From NCBI GenBank assembly GCA_902797785.1, contig CADBUD010000067.1, positions 1-6,353 on the forward strand: DNA of 6,353 bases, in the 5' to 3' direction. Positions 1-5,958 of this stretch are shown here, one piece after another; position 1 is the stretch's first letter; every line of letters starts with the position of its first letter. The position numbers were made by a program, and so were the translations under genes. Below the pieces are notes generated by a model. The model did not search any database and had not been told where the DNA came from. It saw nothing but the letters and a program-made list of their open reading frames with translations. The stretch is from an uncultured Lachnospiraceae bacterium. GTDB taxonomy: Bacteria; Bacillota; Clostridia; Lachnospirales; Lachnospiraceae.

Positions 1-948
1 CATGATGAATTGGTGGAAGAGCTGGAGGATTTGATTAGGAATATTGGCATCCTGACAAGCAGTGCAAGGGGAATGGGCGTCGAGGTCAATAATTCAATGG
101 ATCATGTAAAGGTTCGAGTGAAAGAAGCTGATGTAGGTACGCAGGAGCTGTTTGAACTTCTGGATGAATTGGCGAATTCTTATTTTACTTTTAAAAACCT
201 GAGTACAGCATCCAAGAATGTGACACAGTATACGGATGAATACTTTACGAGATTTAAATTCTTTCATGAGTTGAGGAGAATTACGCTGGGATATGTTATT
301 GGCTTGGATGCTCATATCTGTTCGGATAAGACACTAAGGAAAAAGGTGGAAAAAATCTATCTTCAGAATACGGATTACTGGCTGGCTTATGCCATTATGT
401 CTGTTATGCTTTGGGCGAACAATGAGGAGGAAGCAGCGAAAAGGGCTTTGTCAAAAGCTCTTTCAATGGATTACTATAATAGTTCCTTGTTTTATCTTTT
501 GATTAATTTGAGATTTACGAGAGTAGATTCGGCTAAAAAATGGTATTTGTCATATCTGGATCGGGTGGATGCGGAAAAGCTTGGAAAGGAATGGCAATAT
601 CTTCTTCAGACATACTTATCCGGGGCATTTGGGGTGGATCGGGAATTCAGTAAGCTTGTTCATGGATATTTAATCAGTATGTTAGAGCAGATGGAAAGTA
701 TGCATCCGGATTATGGGAACAAGGTTGCGGCTAAGACCCGTAAAATGTCTGACACATATATACATATTACGGAAAATGAATTTGAAACACTTAGAAGAAC
801 CTGTAAACAGTATGAGGAATTAAAGAGCCTGTTATCGGATGCAGAAAAAATGAAGTACTGGCGCTACATTTCAGAGGAATCATGGAAAGTGAGAATCAAC
901 TGGAAGAAAACATATTTCAGAGGATTGAAAATATTCTATATGATTTGA
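1..948 (+). CDS. N-terminal part of a coiled-coil/TPR-like protein, 5' end outside window, frame-split from the next CDS
   Basis: The frame is open to the left edge (His-Asp-Glu precede a TTG at 10), so the true start lies upstream or is not identifiable; no Shine-Dalgarno is visible before TTG 10 or GTG 13. The visible protein begins with a Glu/Lys-rich, probably coiled-coil stretch (to about base 270). A helical TPR-like region follows (about 376-640), with YWLAYAIMS, an Asn-Asn turn, LINLRF and LLQTYLSGAFG. These blocks match the intact protein at 1667-3271 without gaps, about 40% identical by eye over some 90 residues. Similarity ends near the codons for KYWRYISEE (853-879). The last 22 residues, to the TGA at 946, match nothing in the paralogue, whose remaining sequence is found in the -1 frame from 882. 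So this is probably the N-terminal half of a broken or split gene rather than a complete protein. Molecular function is unknown. Confidence 0.8.
   Translation, partial: HDELVEELEDLIRNIGILTSSARGMGVEVNNSMDHVKVRVKEADVGTQELFELLDELANSYFTFKNLSTASKNVTQYTDEYFTRFKFFHELRRITLGYVIGLDAHICSDKTLRKKVEKIYLQNTDYWLAYAIMSVMLWANNEEEAAKRALSKALSMDYYNSSLFYLLINLRFTRVDSAKKWYLSYLDRVDAEKLGKEWQYLLQTYLSGAFGVDREFSKLVHGYLISMLEQMESMHPDYGNKVAAKTRKMSDTYIHITENEFETLRRTCKQYEELKSLLSDAEKMKYWRYISEESWKVRINWKKTYFRGLKIFYMI
873..878 (+). promoter_or_regulatory. Weak candidate ribosome binding site for the ATG at 882
   Basis: AGAGGA lies only 3 bases before the ATG at 882. The core is fair but the spacing is short, so independent translation of the downstream half is possible but not assured. 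The same 11-base string containing it recurs at 914-924. Confidence 0.35.
880..896 (+). other. Frame-shift junction between the two halves of a split paralogue
   Basis: Aligned to the intact paralogue, KYWRYISEE in frame 1 (853-879) matches KYQRLILEI (residues 276-284). From 882 the -1 frame matches residues 289 onward (E-x-E-x-Q, then LINSYDREE against LISNYDAEE). Two bases (880-881) stand where the paralogue has four codons, a net difference of 10 bases and hence a shift of -1. Both frames are open from 816 to 945. No in-frame X-XXY-YYZ slippery heptamer is present there. The A6 tract at 845-850 is out of register for one, and the alignment places the shift downstream of it. A small deletion in an ancestral single gene is the simplest reading. 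Confidence 0.7.
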
Positions 949-1652
949 TCAATTCCTATGACAGAGAGGAATTTAAGGTCGTTAAGAATAAGAGATATAA
1001 TGAAATGATTATTAGCGCAAAGGGCGACGTTGGAATTGCTCAAAAGTATTTTAACATGGAGTTTCCGCAAAAAACAACATTTTCAATGGATGAGCTTTTA
1101 TTTGAATGGGCTTTTCAGGATGATTCCAAACAGGTTGATATTACGGTAAAAAAATTCTCATTGCTCTATTTAAAAAAGTGGCTTGGAAAGGGATTTTACG
1201 AGTTTGCTGAGCAATACAGAAAAAAAGAGAAACCGAAATATTCTATCGCAATCGATGGTTGGAAAAGGGAGTGCGCAGAAGATTCTTATCCGGAAGCATC
1301 TGCTGAATTGGTTAAATATTACAATAAGAACAGAGTACATGATACGTTAGTGGACAAGTATATCAAGATTTTTATTGGAATGGCAGCGGCATCGTTATTG
1401 TTTTTACTTATTACAGCGTGGAAGTTCAACAAGATTACTTTAATAATTGGCATTTTATTAGGAGTGGTCAGTGGATTTTTGCTGTGGCGGAGAATTTCTG
1501 ATATGCAGAGCATTCTGCGGGCGAAAAGAGAAAATGGCTGCCGGATTTTGAAAAAGGCTCTTGAAGAATTGAAGGCATGGAGAATGCTATATCATTTAGA
1601 AGATGATAAAAATAAAGATCTCGTCAATGTGTTTGAAAATATGGAAATATAA
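882..1652 (+). CDS. C-terminal part of the split paralogue, with a membrane hairpin
   Basis: This 256-residue frame overlaps the previous one by 67 bases in the -1 frame. It aligns along its whole length with residues 289-534 of the protein at 1667-3271. Shared landmarks are DLINSYDREEF, ELLFEWAFQD (paralogue MIKWAVYDG), DITVKKF (paralogue HVKRF), the IAID-x-W-[KR] motif near residue 122, and two hydrophobic helices (about 162-180 and 184-201) joined by a very short Lys-containing loop. A basic, helical C-terminal tail follows. A tight hairpin with basic residues after it predicts both ends in the cytoplasm. The frame has no further lesions over 770 bases, so either the shift is recent or this half is still made, from ATG 882 or by frameshifting. 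It ends 14 bases before the next gene. Function is unknown. Confidence 0.75.
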   Translation: MESENQLEENIFQRIENILYDLINSYDREEFKVVKNKRYNEMIISAKGDVGIAQKYFNMEFPQKTTFSMDELLFEWAFQDDSKQVDITVKKFSLLYLKKWLGKGFYEFAEQYRKKEKPKYSIAIDGWKRECAEDSYPEASAELVKYYNKNRVHDTLVDKYIKIFIGMAAASLLFLLITAWKFNKITLIIGILLGVVSGFLLWRRISDMQSILRAKRENGCRILKKALEELKAWRMLYHLEDDKNKDLVNVFENMEI

Positions 1653-1653
1653 C

Positions 1654-1660
1654 GGGAGGA
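1654..1660 (+). promoter_or_regulatory. Shine-Dalgarno site for the 534-residue paralogue
   Basis: GGGAGGA begins one base after the preceding stop codon and sits 6 bases before the ATG at 1667. This is near-ideal spacing and fixes that start. Confidence 0.85.
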
Positions 1661-1666
1661 GATAAC

Positions 1667-3271
1667 ATGGCTGGTTCATCTTATCAGGCAGTAAAAGAGC
1701 TTAATAAGACAATAGACTCATTTAAGTCAAAGGTAGATGTAAAAATAGATTCTGTAAATGATTCTACTTCGAACATAAAAAGAACAACAGAGAAAATTTA
1801 TGAAAGTGTGGAAAAGTTCAAGGAGAACATGATACAGAATGAGGAAAAGCAGCTTGCTCATGAAAATATCTTAAGGATTGACCAGATTTTAAAGGAACAG
1901 TTTGGAGATCATGAGGAAATCCGCAGGACGGTTATGGGTGTGGTAAAAGATTTTGATATTAATCTGGTTCGCAATAGTACAATTCAGGAAATATCAGAAG
2001 AGCTATGGATTACCAGTTCCAGATATTGGCTTTCCTTTGCGCTGATGTCAATTACGGCATGGATTAATAATTATAAGGAAACGGCGTCAAATGCAGTCGC
2101 TGAATGTGTTCGTCGGGATCCGGTAAAGGCTACCTTGTTTTTCTGTTTGCTTAATATGAGATTTGGAAGAAATTCTGTCGGGAAAAAATGGTTCTTTGAG
2201 TATATGAAGACGCTGGATCCTTCCAAGATGCAGCTGGAATCTGCGATTCTTTTGCAGGCATATCTGAACGGACTGTTTGGAACGGATAAAGAGCTGGAAA
2301 ATGATGTGAATAAAGTGATCAAAGGATGGATTTCGGAACTGAATTCGGATGATGAAATCTCAAATGAATTGACGAGGGATTATCAGAAGTATATTCAGCT
2401 GCTTCCGCCAGTTACAAGGTGCGCTTATTCAGCACTCCCAAAATGCTGTTCAAATTTTGGGGCAATTGTAGAGTCTTATGCGAATGTATCGAAATACCAG
2501 CGGTTAATTTTGGAAATTGATAAGCTGGATGTGGAGATGGAGGAACAGACGGAGACAAATTATAAAAAGCGTGTAGATGCGGTTCTTTTGAATCTGATTT
2601 CAAATTACGATGCAGAAGAACTGGATTTGAAAAATCAGCAGGCATATTTTAATTTTGTCATAGAAAACGATGGAAGAGTCGATGAAGCAAGAGCTCAATA
2701 TGAAGAATATGAAAACATGCAGAATGAGAGCTTTAATATTGGAAAACAGATGATTAAATGGGCAGTATATGATGGGGAAGACCAGACGAATGTTCATGTA
2801 AAACGATTCGGAATGCAGAATACGAAGTCATGGTTTCATAATGCAGTGGAAAATTGGGCGATGATGCTGCAGGAATCCCTGCCATTGGATTTTCCTCTGG
2901 CAATTGACAGCTGGAGGGGGATTTCAAATGGTATGGATCAAAATGAACAGTTGGAGAACATGAAAAAGTTCTTTGGAAATAATAAGTTTCAACTGATGTA
3001 TGTGAATACGCCGAATATTGCTGCATTAATTGTTATGGTTCTGTCTATAGGCTTGGCTTTTGTAACATTATATTCCTTAGTGGGAACAGCATTGGCATTG
3101 GGCTTCCTAATCTATAATATCATCAAAGCGAATAAAGAGTATCCGGCAAGGGTAAATGCAGCAGTGTCACAATTGAATGCGTGCTTGCTGGAGCTGGCTG
3201 ATTTTAAACAGTATTATGCAGGTGAAAAAGAAAAGAAAGATATTCTGCAGAGTAAGATAGAGTATTTATAG
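1667..3271 (+). CDS. Intact coiled-coil, TPR-like, membrane-hairpin protein of unknown function
   Basis: This is a 534-residue protein. Residues 1-78 are polar and heptad-like, probably coiled coil. A block at 64-103 (A-x3-I ... F-x6-IRR-x-V-x-G-x5-D) is shared with both other family members in the window. Residues 118-215 form paired amphipathic helices resembling TPR repeats (YWLSFALMS, the Asn-Asn turn at 134-135, LLNMRFGR, LLQAYLNGLFG). A linker leads to a second conserved soluble region (about 303-420) with LISNYDAEE, KWAVYDG, HVKRFG and the AID-x-W-R motif near 412. Two hydrophobic helices (about 450-468 and 470-487) with almost no loop form a membrane hairpin, followed by a basic region and a helical C-terminal tail, so both ends are probably cytoplasmic. 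No catalytic motif is visible; a scaffold or receptor role for the nearby ATPase is inference. The TPR assignment is by pattern only. Confidence 0.92.
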   Translation: MAGSSYQAVKELNKTIDSFKSKVDVKIDSVNDSTSNIKRTTEKIYESVEKFKENMIQNEEKQLAHENILRIDQILKEQFGDHEEIRRTVMGVVKDFDINLVRNSTIQEISEELWITSSRYWLSFALMSITAWINNYKETASNAVAECVRRDPVKATLFFCLLNMRFGRNSVGKKWFFEYMKTLDPSKMQLESAILLQAYLNGLFGTDKELENDVNKVIKGWISELNSDDEISNELTRDYQKYIQLLPPVTRCAYSALPKCCSNFGAIVESYANVSKYQRLILEIDKLDVEMEEQTETNYKKRVDAVLLNLISNYDAEELDLKNQQAYFNFVIENDGRVDEARAQYEEYENMQNESFNIGKQMIKWAVYDGEDQTNVHVKRFGMQNTKSWFHNAVENWAMMLQESLPLDFPLAIDSWRGISNGMDQNEQLENMKKFFGNNKFQLMYVNTPNIAALIVMVLSIGLAFVTLYSLVGTALALGFLIYNIIKANKEYPARVNAAVSQLNACLLELADFKQYYAGEKEKKDILQSKIEYL

Positions 3272-3286
3272 ATCGTATTATTGGAT

Positions 3287-3291
3287 GGGAG
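3287..3291 (+). promoter_or_regulatory. Shine-Dalgarno site choosing ATG 3300
   Basis: GGGAG lies 8 bases before the ATG at 3300. The earlier in-frame ATG at 3285 has no purine-rich site upstream and overlaps this one, so 3300 is preferred. Confidence 0.75.
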
Positions 3292-3299
3292 ATGATAGA

Positions 3300-3764
3300 A
3301 TGGTACCTTTGATATCAGTTGCTATAATAATTGCGTTATGTGTGTTTTTTGTGAAATTTCGAGCGTATGTATGTTTCAATTTATTTTTGTTTGCAGCTGC
3401 GTGGACTTTGGTATGTGCAATTATACCGTCTACAGGACAGATGACAACAGATCAGATTCCTATTATGATCTTTGTGGAAGTATTTTTGGTGGCAGCGTTG
3501 ATTCTAGCACTATTTTTGTCGTCAAAAAACGTTCCCAGAGGTGAAAAACTTGCATATTGTCTGAATTTGCTGCTATGTGGTTTATTAATATTTCTAAAAG
3601 TTCTTTTTATTTGTTCAATTATCCTGATACCTCTTTGGAGGATGTTTTTTCAGGAAGGTTTTCAGGAAAGGATTACAGAGCTGGGAGAACGAATATATGT
3701 CAGACATAAGGGAAATGGGATTTATGAAGATCCATATGGACGGGAATATAAAGAAAAGAAATGA
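3300..3764 (+). CDS. Small polytopic membrane protein with charged C-terminal tail
   Basis: This 154-residue protein starts 28 bases after the preceding stop. Hydrophobic segments are visible at about residues 3-18, 22-42, 53-74 and a long one at 84-113, which suggests four membrane spans. A charged, probably cytoplasmic tail of about 40 residues follows (RITELGERIYVRH, then KGNGIYEDPYGREY and a Lys-rich end). The tail contains a Gly/Tyr/Pro-rich peptide. No transporter or enzyme signature is visible, and I do not recognise a family. Its position between the membrane-hairpin paralogue and the small soluble genes suggests it is the integral-membrane component of the same complex. Its stop codon overlaps an ATG at 3761 (ATGA), so translation of the next gene may be coupled to it. 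Confidence 0.85.
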   Translation: MVPLISVAIIIALCVFFVKFRAYVCFNLFLFAAAWTLVCAIIPSTGQMTTDQIPIMIFVEVFLVAALILALFLSSKNVPRGEKLAYCLNLLLCGLLIFLKVLFICSIILIPLWRMFFQEGFQERITELGERIYVRHKGNGIYEDPYGREYKEKK

Positions 3765-3773
3765 AGGAAGGGA
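3765..3773 (+). promoter_or_regulatory. Shine-Dalgarno site choosing ATG 3779
   Basis: AGGAAGGGA lies just after the TGA at 3762-3764 and ends 5 bases before the ATG at 3779. The in-frame ATG at 3761 sits upstream of this site and lacks one of its own, so 3779 is the better start. Confidence 0.65.
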
Positions 3774-3778
3774 AGAAC

Positions 3779-3946
3779 ATGGAGAAAGATACGAAATTAA
3801 CTTTAGATGAATTAATAGAAAAAAGGATACAGGAAAACTTTGATACAGGAAATAATACTTATGATGCTTCAGATGAAAGGTTGAAGGAAATGAATAAAAA
3901 ACTGCCTTCCTGGAGTCTGGAACCGCCGTTTAGCTATTTGAAATAA
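3779..3946 (+). CDS. 55-residue acidic protein with Trp/Pro-rich C-terminal peptide
   Basis: Translation from 3779 gives MEKDTKLTLDELIEKRIQEN, a predicted amphipathic helix, then a Gly/Asn-rich turn. A second charged helix (SDERLKEMNKK) and a distinctive C-terminal tail (LPSWSLEPPFSYLK) follow. There is no signal peptide or membrane segment, so it is probably cytoplasmic. A good ribosome site, codon use like its neighbours, and a tight fit (stop 1 base before the next ATG) argue that it is a real gene despite its size. A start at 3761 would add six residues. Function is unknown. The short helix plus aromatic tail has the look of an adaptor or recognition peptide, but that is inference. Confidence 0.75.
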   Translation: MEKDTKLTLDELIEKRIQENFDTGNNTYDASDERLKEMNKKLPSWSLEPPFSYLK

Positions 3947-3947
3947 T

Positions 3948-4460
3948 ATGAAAGAGATAAAAATGATTCCTTACATGCAATGGATGGTTCATTTGGGCCG
4001 AATAAAAGAGAAGGGAATTCGTAGTGAAGAATTTTACCTGCTTACAGAGTGCTGTCCCATTATGGCGGCAGAGGATCAGTACATAATTGTGCAAAAGGAA
4101 ATGGAAAAGCTGGAAATGGTCTTATTAAAAAATACGATGGAACTGTTTCAGAAATCGGTCAATTGTTCTTTGGAGGATGTTGATCTGGAAATTTTGATAC
4201 GTGCTATCCATCAATTTAAGAAAAATATTAATTGTTGTTTCTTCTTTTGCAGAATCAAAGACTATCCGTTGCGGATCAGAAAAAACTTATACGGCAAGGT
4301 CGCAGAAAAACTTTTGTCCTTCTTGGAGGAGTATTTTCGCTTTTTAAGAAAAATGAACGAAGCAGAGAGCAGTAGATTTATGGAGGATTTTTCTTATATA
4401 TGCCAAAAAGCCGGATTAAAAAAATATGTTGAAGGATTTGATTTTTATGGCGAATTATGA
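3948..4460 (+). CDS. Helical, cysteine-rich hypothetical protein upstream of the AAA+ ATPase
   Basis: This 170-residue protein starts 1 base after the preceding TAA. No clear Shine-Dalgarno is present, so translation probably relies on re-initiation by ribosomes finishing the 55-residue gene. ATG 3963, five codons in, is an alternative start. The sequence looks almost entirely alpha-helical and amphipathic, with no membrane span. It has seven cysteines (residues 35, 36, 73, 96, 97, 101, 152), including a Cys-Cys-Pro and a CC-x3-C cluster next to a very hydrophobic FFF stretch. The Cys spacing does not match a standard zinc finger. Its 3' end overlaps the ATPase start by 14 bases, so the two are probably made in linked amounts. 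A dedicated partner or adaptor of the ATPase is a reasonable guess. I do not recognise the family. Confidence 0.82.
   Translation: MKEIKMIPYMQWMVHLGRIKEKGIRSEEFYLLTECCPIMAAEDQYIIVQKEMEKLEMVLLKNTMELFQKSVNCSLEDVDLEILIRAIHQFKKNINCCFFFCRIKDYPLRIRKNLYGKVAEKLLSFLEEYFRFLRKMNEAESSRFMEDFSYICQKAGLKKYVEGFDFYGEL
4432..4436 (+). promoter_or_regulatory. Shine-Dalgarno site choosing ATG 4447 of the ATPase
   Basis: AAGGA lies inside the upstream gene, 10 bases before ATG 4447. The in-frame ATG at 4426 lies before this site and has no purine-rich sequence of its own. The protein from 4447 also begins at the normal start of the N-terminal domain. Confidence 0.6.
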
Positions 4461-5943
4461 AGATGTAAAACGTGAAATCGTGAATTATGTGTTTGCCAGA
4501 ACACCGCTTGTAATCATTAATACGAATGAGCGGGAACGTGTTGAAAGAATGCTTCATGATATTACCAATGATGCAAGAATATCTTTTTTGTACTATACGG
4601 ATGCCAGACAGGTTAGAACAATTGGCGAGGAAAATGTAAAATCAACAGATACAGAAGATGATCCGTTGGGATTTTTTCTTGGAAGGATAAAAAAGAGTAG
4701 AAATTTGAATATTGTTTTAGGTGATGTAAGGAGAGTATCGGATGATAATCTGTATTCCAGGGAATTGATGAATCTTTTATATTTGGCAAAGGAAAACAAT
4801 GCGGTGGTCATGATGATTACATCGGATTCGGTGTGGACAAGGATTTCGAACTTTGGAATGATAGTGGATTTGGACTATCCGGACATATCAGAGAGAATCT
4901 GTCAGATAAAAAAGTTCATTCAATTGTATCAGGGGCGTTTTTTTGTTGAATGGAAAGAAGAGGACATTGTACATGTTGCAACTGTTCTGAGAGGATTTAC
5001 GGAAATCCAGATTGATAATATTTTATCATCAGAAATTATCGGAAATAATGGATTGAAAAAAAACAGAATATCAAAGCTGGCAGTTCAAAAACAAAAGATA
5101 TATCCCAAGGTTGGAACGGTACAGTATATACATCTTTATAAACATTACGTAGCTGAGGGAATGCTGGCGCTCAAGGAGTGGCTGGAAGAAAAAAAGAAGG
5201 TTTTTTTCCTTCCGGCAGCGCAGCTGTCAGAATATGATTTAAATGCACCAAAGGGGATTTTGATGGTGGGTGTTCCGGGGTGTGGAAAATCTCTTACAGC
5301 AAAATTAGTTGCCCAGGAATGGGATTTACCTTTATTCCGCTTGGATATGGGGGCGATTTTTGATAAATGGGTAGGAGAGAGTGAGAAAAAAATGAGAGAA
5401 GCCTTACAGTTTATTGAAAATGTATCTCCCTGTGTTTTGTGGATTGATGAAATTGAAAAGGTTCTGTCTGTCTCGGAGTCGGGAAATGATGTTGGGAAGC
5501 GGGTTCTTGGTGAATTTTTGTTTTGGATACAGGAGACAGGAGAAAAGGTTTTCATGGTCGCAACAGCAAATAATGTTAAGGCTCTTCCATATGAATTATA
5601 TCGAAAGGGAAGATTTTCAGAAGTTTTCTTTTCTGGGCTTCCGAATAAAAGTGAGAGAATAAAAACGCTTAGTTATTATGTTGGAAGGTCGCTTAAAATT
5701 ACCCTTTCAGAGAAAGATGTGCATGAACTGGCTGAGCTTACGGAAGGCTATTCTTATTCTGATTTGGAAATGGCAGTGAAGGAAGTGGCGCAGAGACAGC
5801 TTTTGCATAAAGAAAAGAGATATTCTGTTTTTGAATTGAGGGAATCTATAAAAACAATCATTCCTATTTCAAAAATGAATCCGGAACTTGTCAGGGAAAT
5901 TGAGGAATGGGGCAAAGATCGGGCGGTTAATGTGTCAGGATAA
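4447..5943 (+). CDS. Ycf46-like AAA+ ATPase with degenerate N-terminal AAA-like domain
   Basis: This is a 498-residue cytoplasmic protein. Residues 1 to about 165 form a degenerate AAA-like domain: TPLVIINTNERER (19-31) replaces a P-loop, NLNIVLGD (86-93) stands where Walker B would be, and AVVMMITSD (119-127) resembles a sensor-1 strand. A helical linker (about 166-255) includes ALKEWLEEKKK. The C-terminal AAA+ domain is complete: Walker A GVPGCGKS (275-282), pore-loop-like KWVG (307-310), Walker B CVLWIDE (329-335), sensor 1 ATANN (372-376), an RKGRF arginine-finger motif (387-391) followed by SEVFFSGLPN, and a lid with GYSYSDLE. This order and the [LI]RLD-x-G ... GESE wording are typical of the Ycf46/COG0464-like group. 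All ATP-hydrolysis residues are present, so it should be an active motor that remodels protein partners. Family members have few firmly known substrates. The flanking membrane paralogues are the obvious candidates here (inference). Confidence 0.92.
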   Translation: MANYEDVKREIVNYVFARTPLVIINTNERERVERMLHDITNDARISFLYYTDARQVRTIGEENVKSTDTEDDPLGFFLGRIKKSRNLNIVLGDVRRVSDDNLYSRELMNLLYLAKENNAVVMMITSDSVWTRISNFGMIVDLDYPDISERICQIKKFIQLYQGRFFVEWKEEDIVHVATVLRGFTEIQIDNILSSEIIGNNGLKKNRISKLAVQKQKIYPKVGTVQYIHLYKHYVAEGMLALKEWLEEKKKVFFLPAAQLSEYDLNAPKGILMVGVPGCGKSLTAKLVAQEWDLPLFRLDMGAIFDKWVGESEKKMREALQFIENVSPCVLWIDEIEKVLSVSESGNDVGKRVLGEFLFWIQETGEKVFMVATANNVKALPYELYRKGRFSEVFFSGLPNKSERIKTLSYYVGRSLKITLSEKDVHELAELTEGYSYSDLEMAVKEVAQRQLLHKEKRYSVFELRESIKTIIPISKMNPELVREIEEWGKDRAVNVSG

Positions 5944-5944
5944 T

Positions 5945-5954
5945 GGGAGGTGAT
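5945..5954 (+). promoter_or_regulatory. Extended Shine-Dalgarno site for the right-edge gene
   Basis: GGGAGGTGAT matches the anti-Shine-Dalgarno over nine or ten bases, one of the strongest sites in the window. It ends 4 bases before GTG 5959, and the GGAGG core is 8 bases before it. The in-frame ATG at 5953 overlaps the site, 2 bases from the core, which is too close; GTG 5959 is preferred. Confidence 0.7.
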
Positions 5955-5958
5955 GACG

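Noticed and set aside
845..850. A6 tract as a programmed -1 frameshift site or sequencing slip explaining the split gene
   Set aside because: It is not in the X-XXY-YYZ register of frame 1. The frame-1 codons after it (KYWRYISEE) still align with the paralogue, so the shift lies downstream.
2071..3026. Several 65-90 residue - strand frames opposite the 534-residue gene
   Set aside because: They are antisense to a long gene with conserved paralogues, without ribosome sites or recognisable motifs.
3285..3287. ATG 3285 as the start of the membrane protein
   Set aside because: There is no purine-rich site upstream, and ATG 3300 has GGGAG at ideal spacing.
3272..3299. Possible promoter or terminator in the largest intergenic gap
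   Set aside because: Only 28 bases, with no inverted repeat plus T-run and no convincing -35/-10 pair; it is explained by the ribosome site.
3338..3544. 68-residue + strand frame inside the small membrane protein gene
   Set aside because: It is contained in another frame of a gene with a good start and four membrane spans; no Shine-Dalgarno.
5145..5555. 136-residue open frame on the - strand
   Set aside because: It lies antisense to the Walker A/B region of a clear AAA+ gene, has no ribosome site, and has Ser/Phe/Pro-rich composition typical of antisense frames.
5414..5662. 82-residue + strand frame within the ATPase
   Set aside because: It is contained in the AAA+ coding sequence, whose motifs run straight through it in the other frame.
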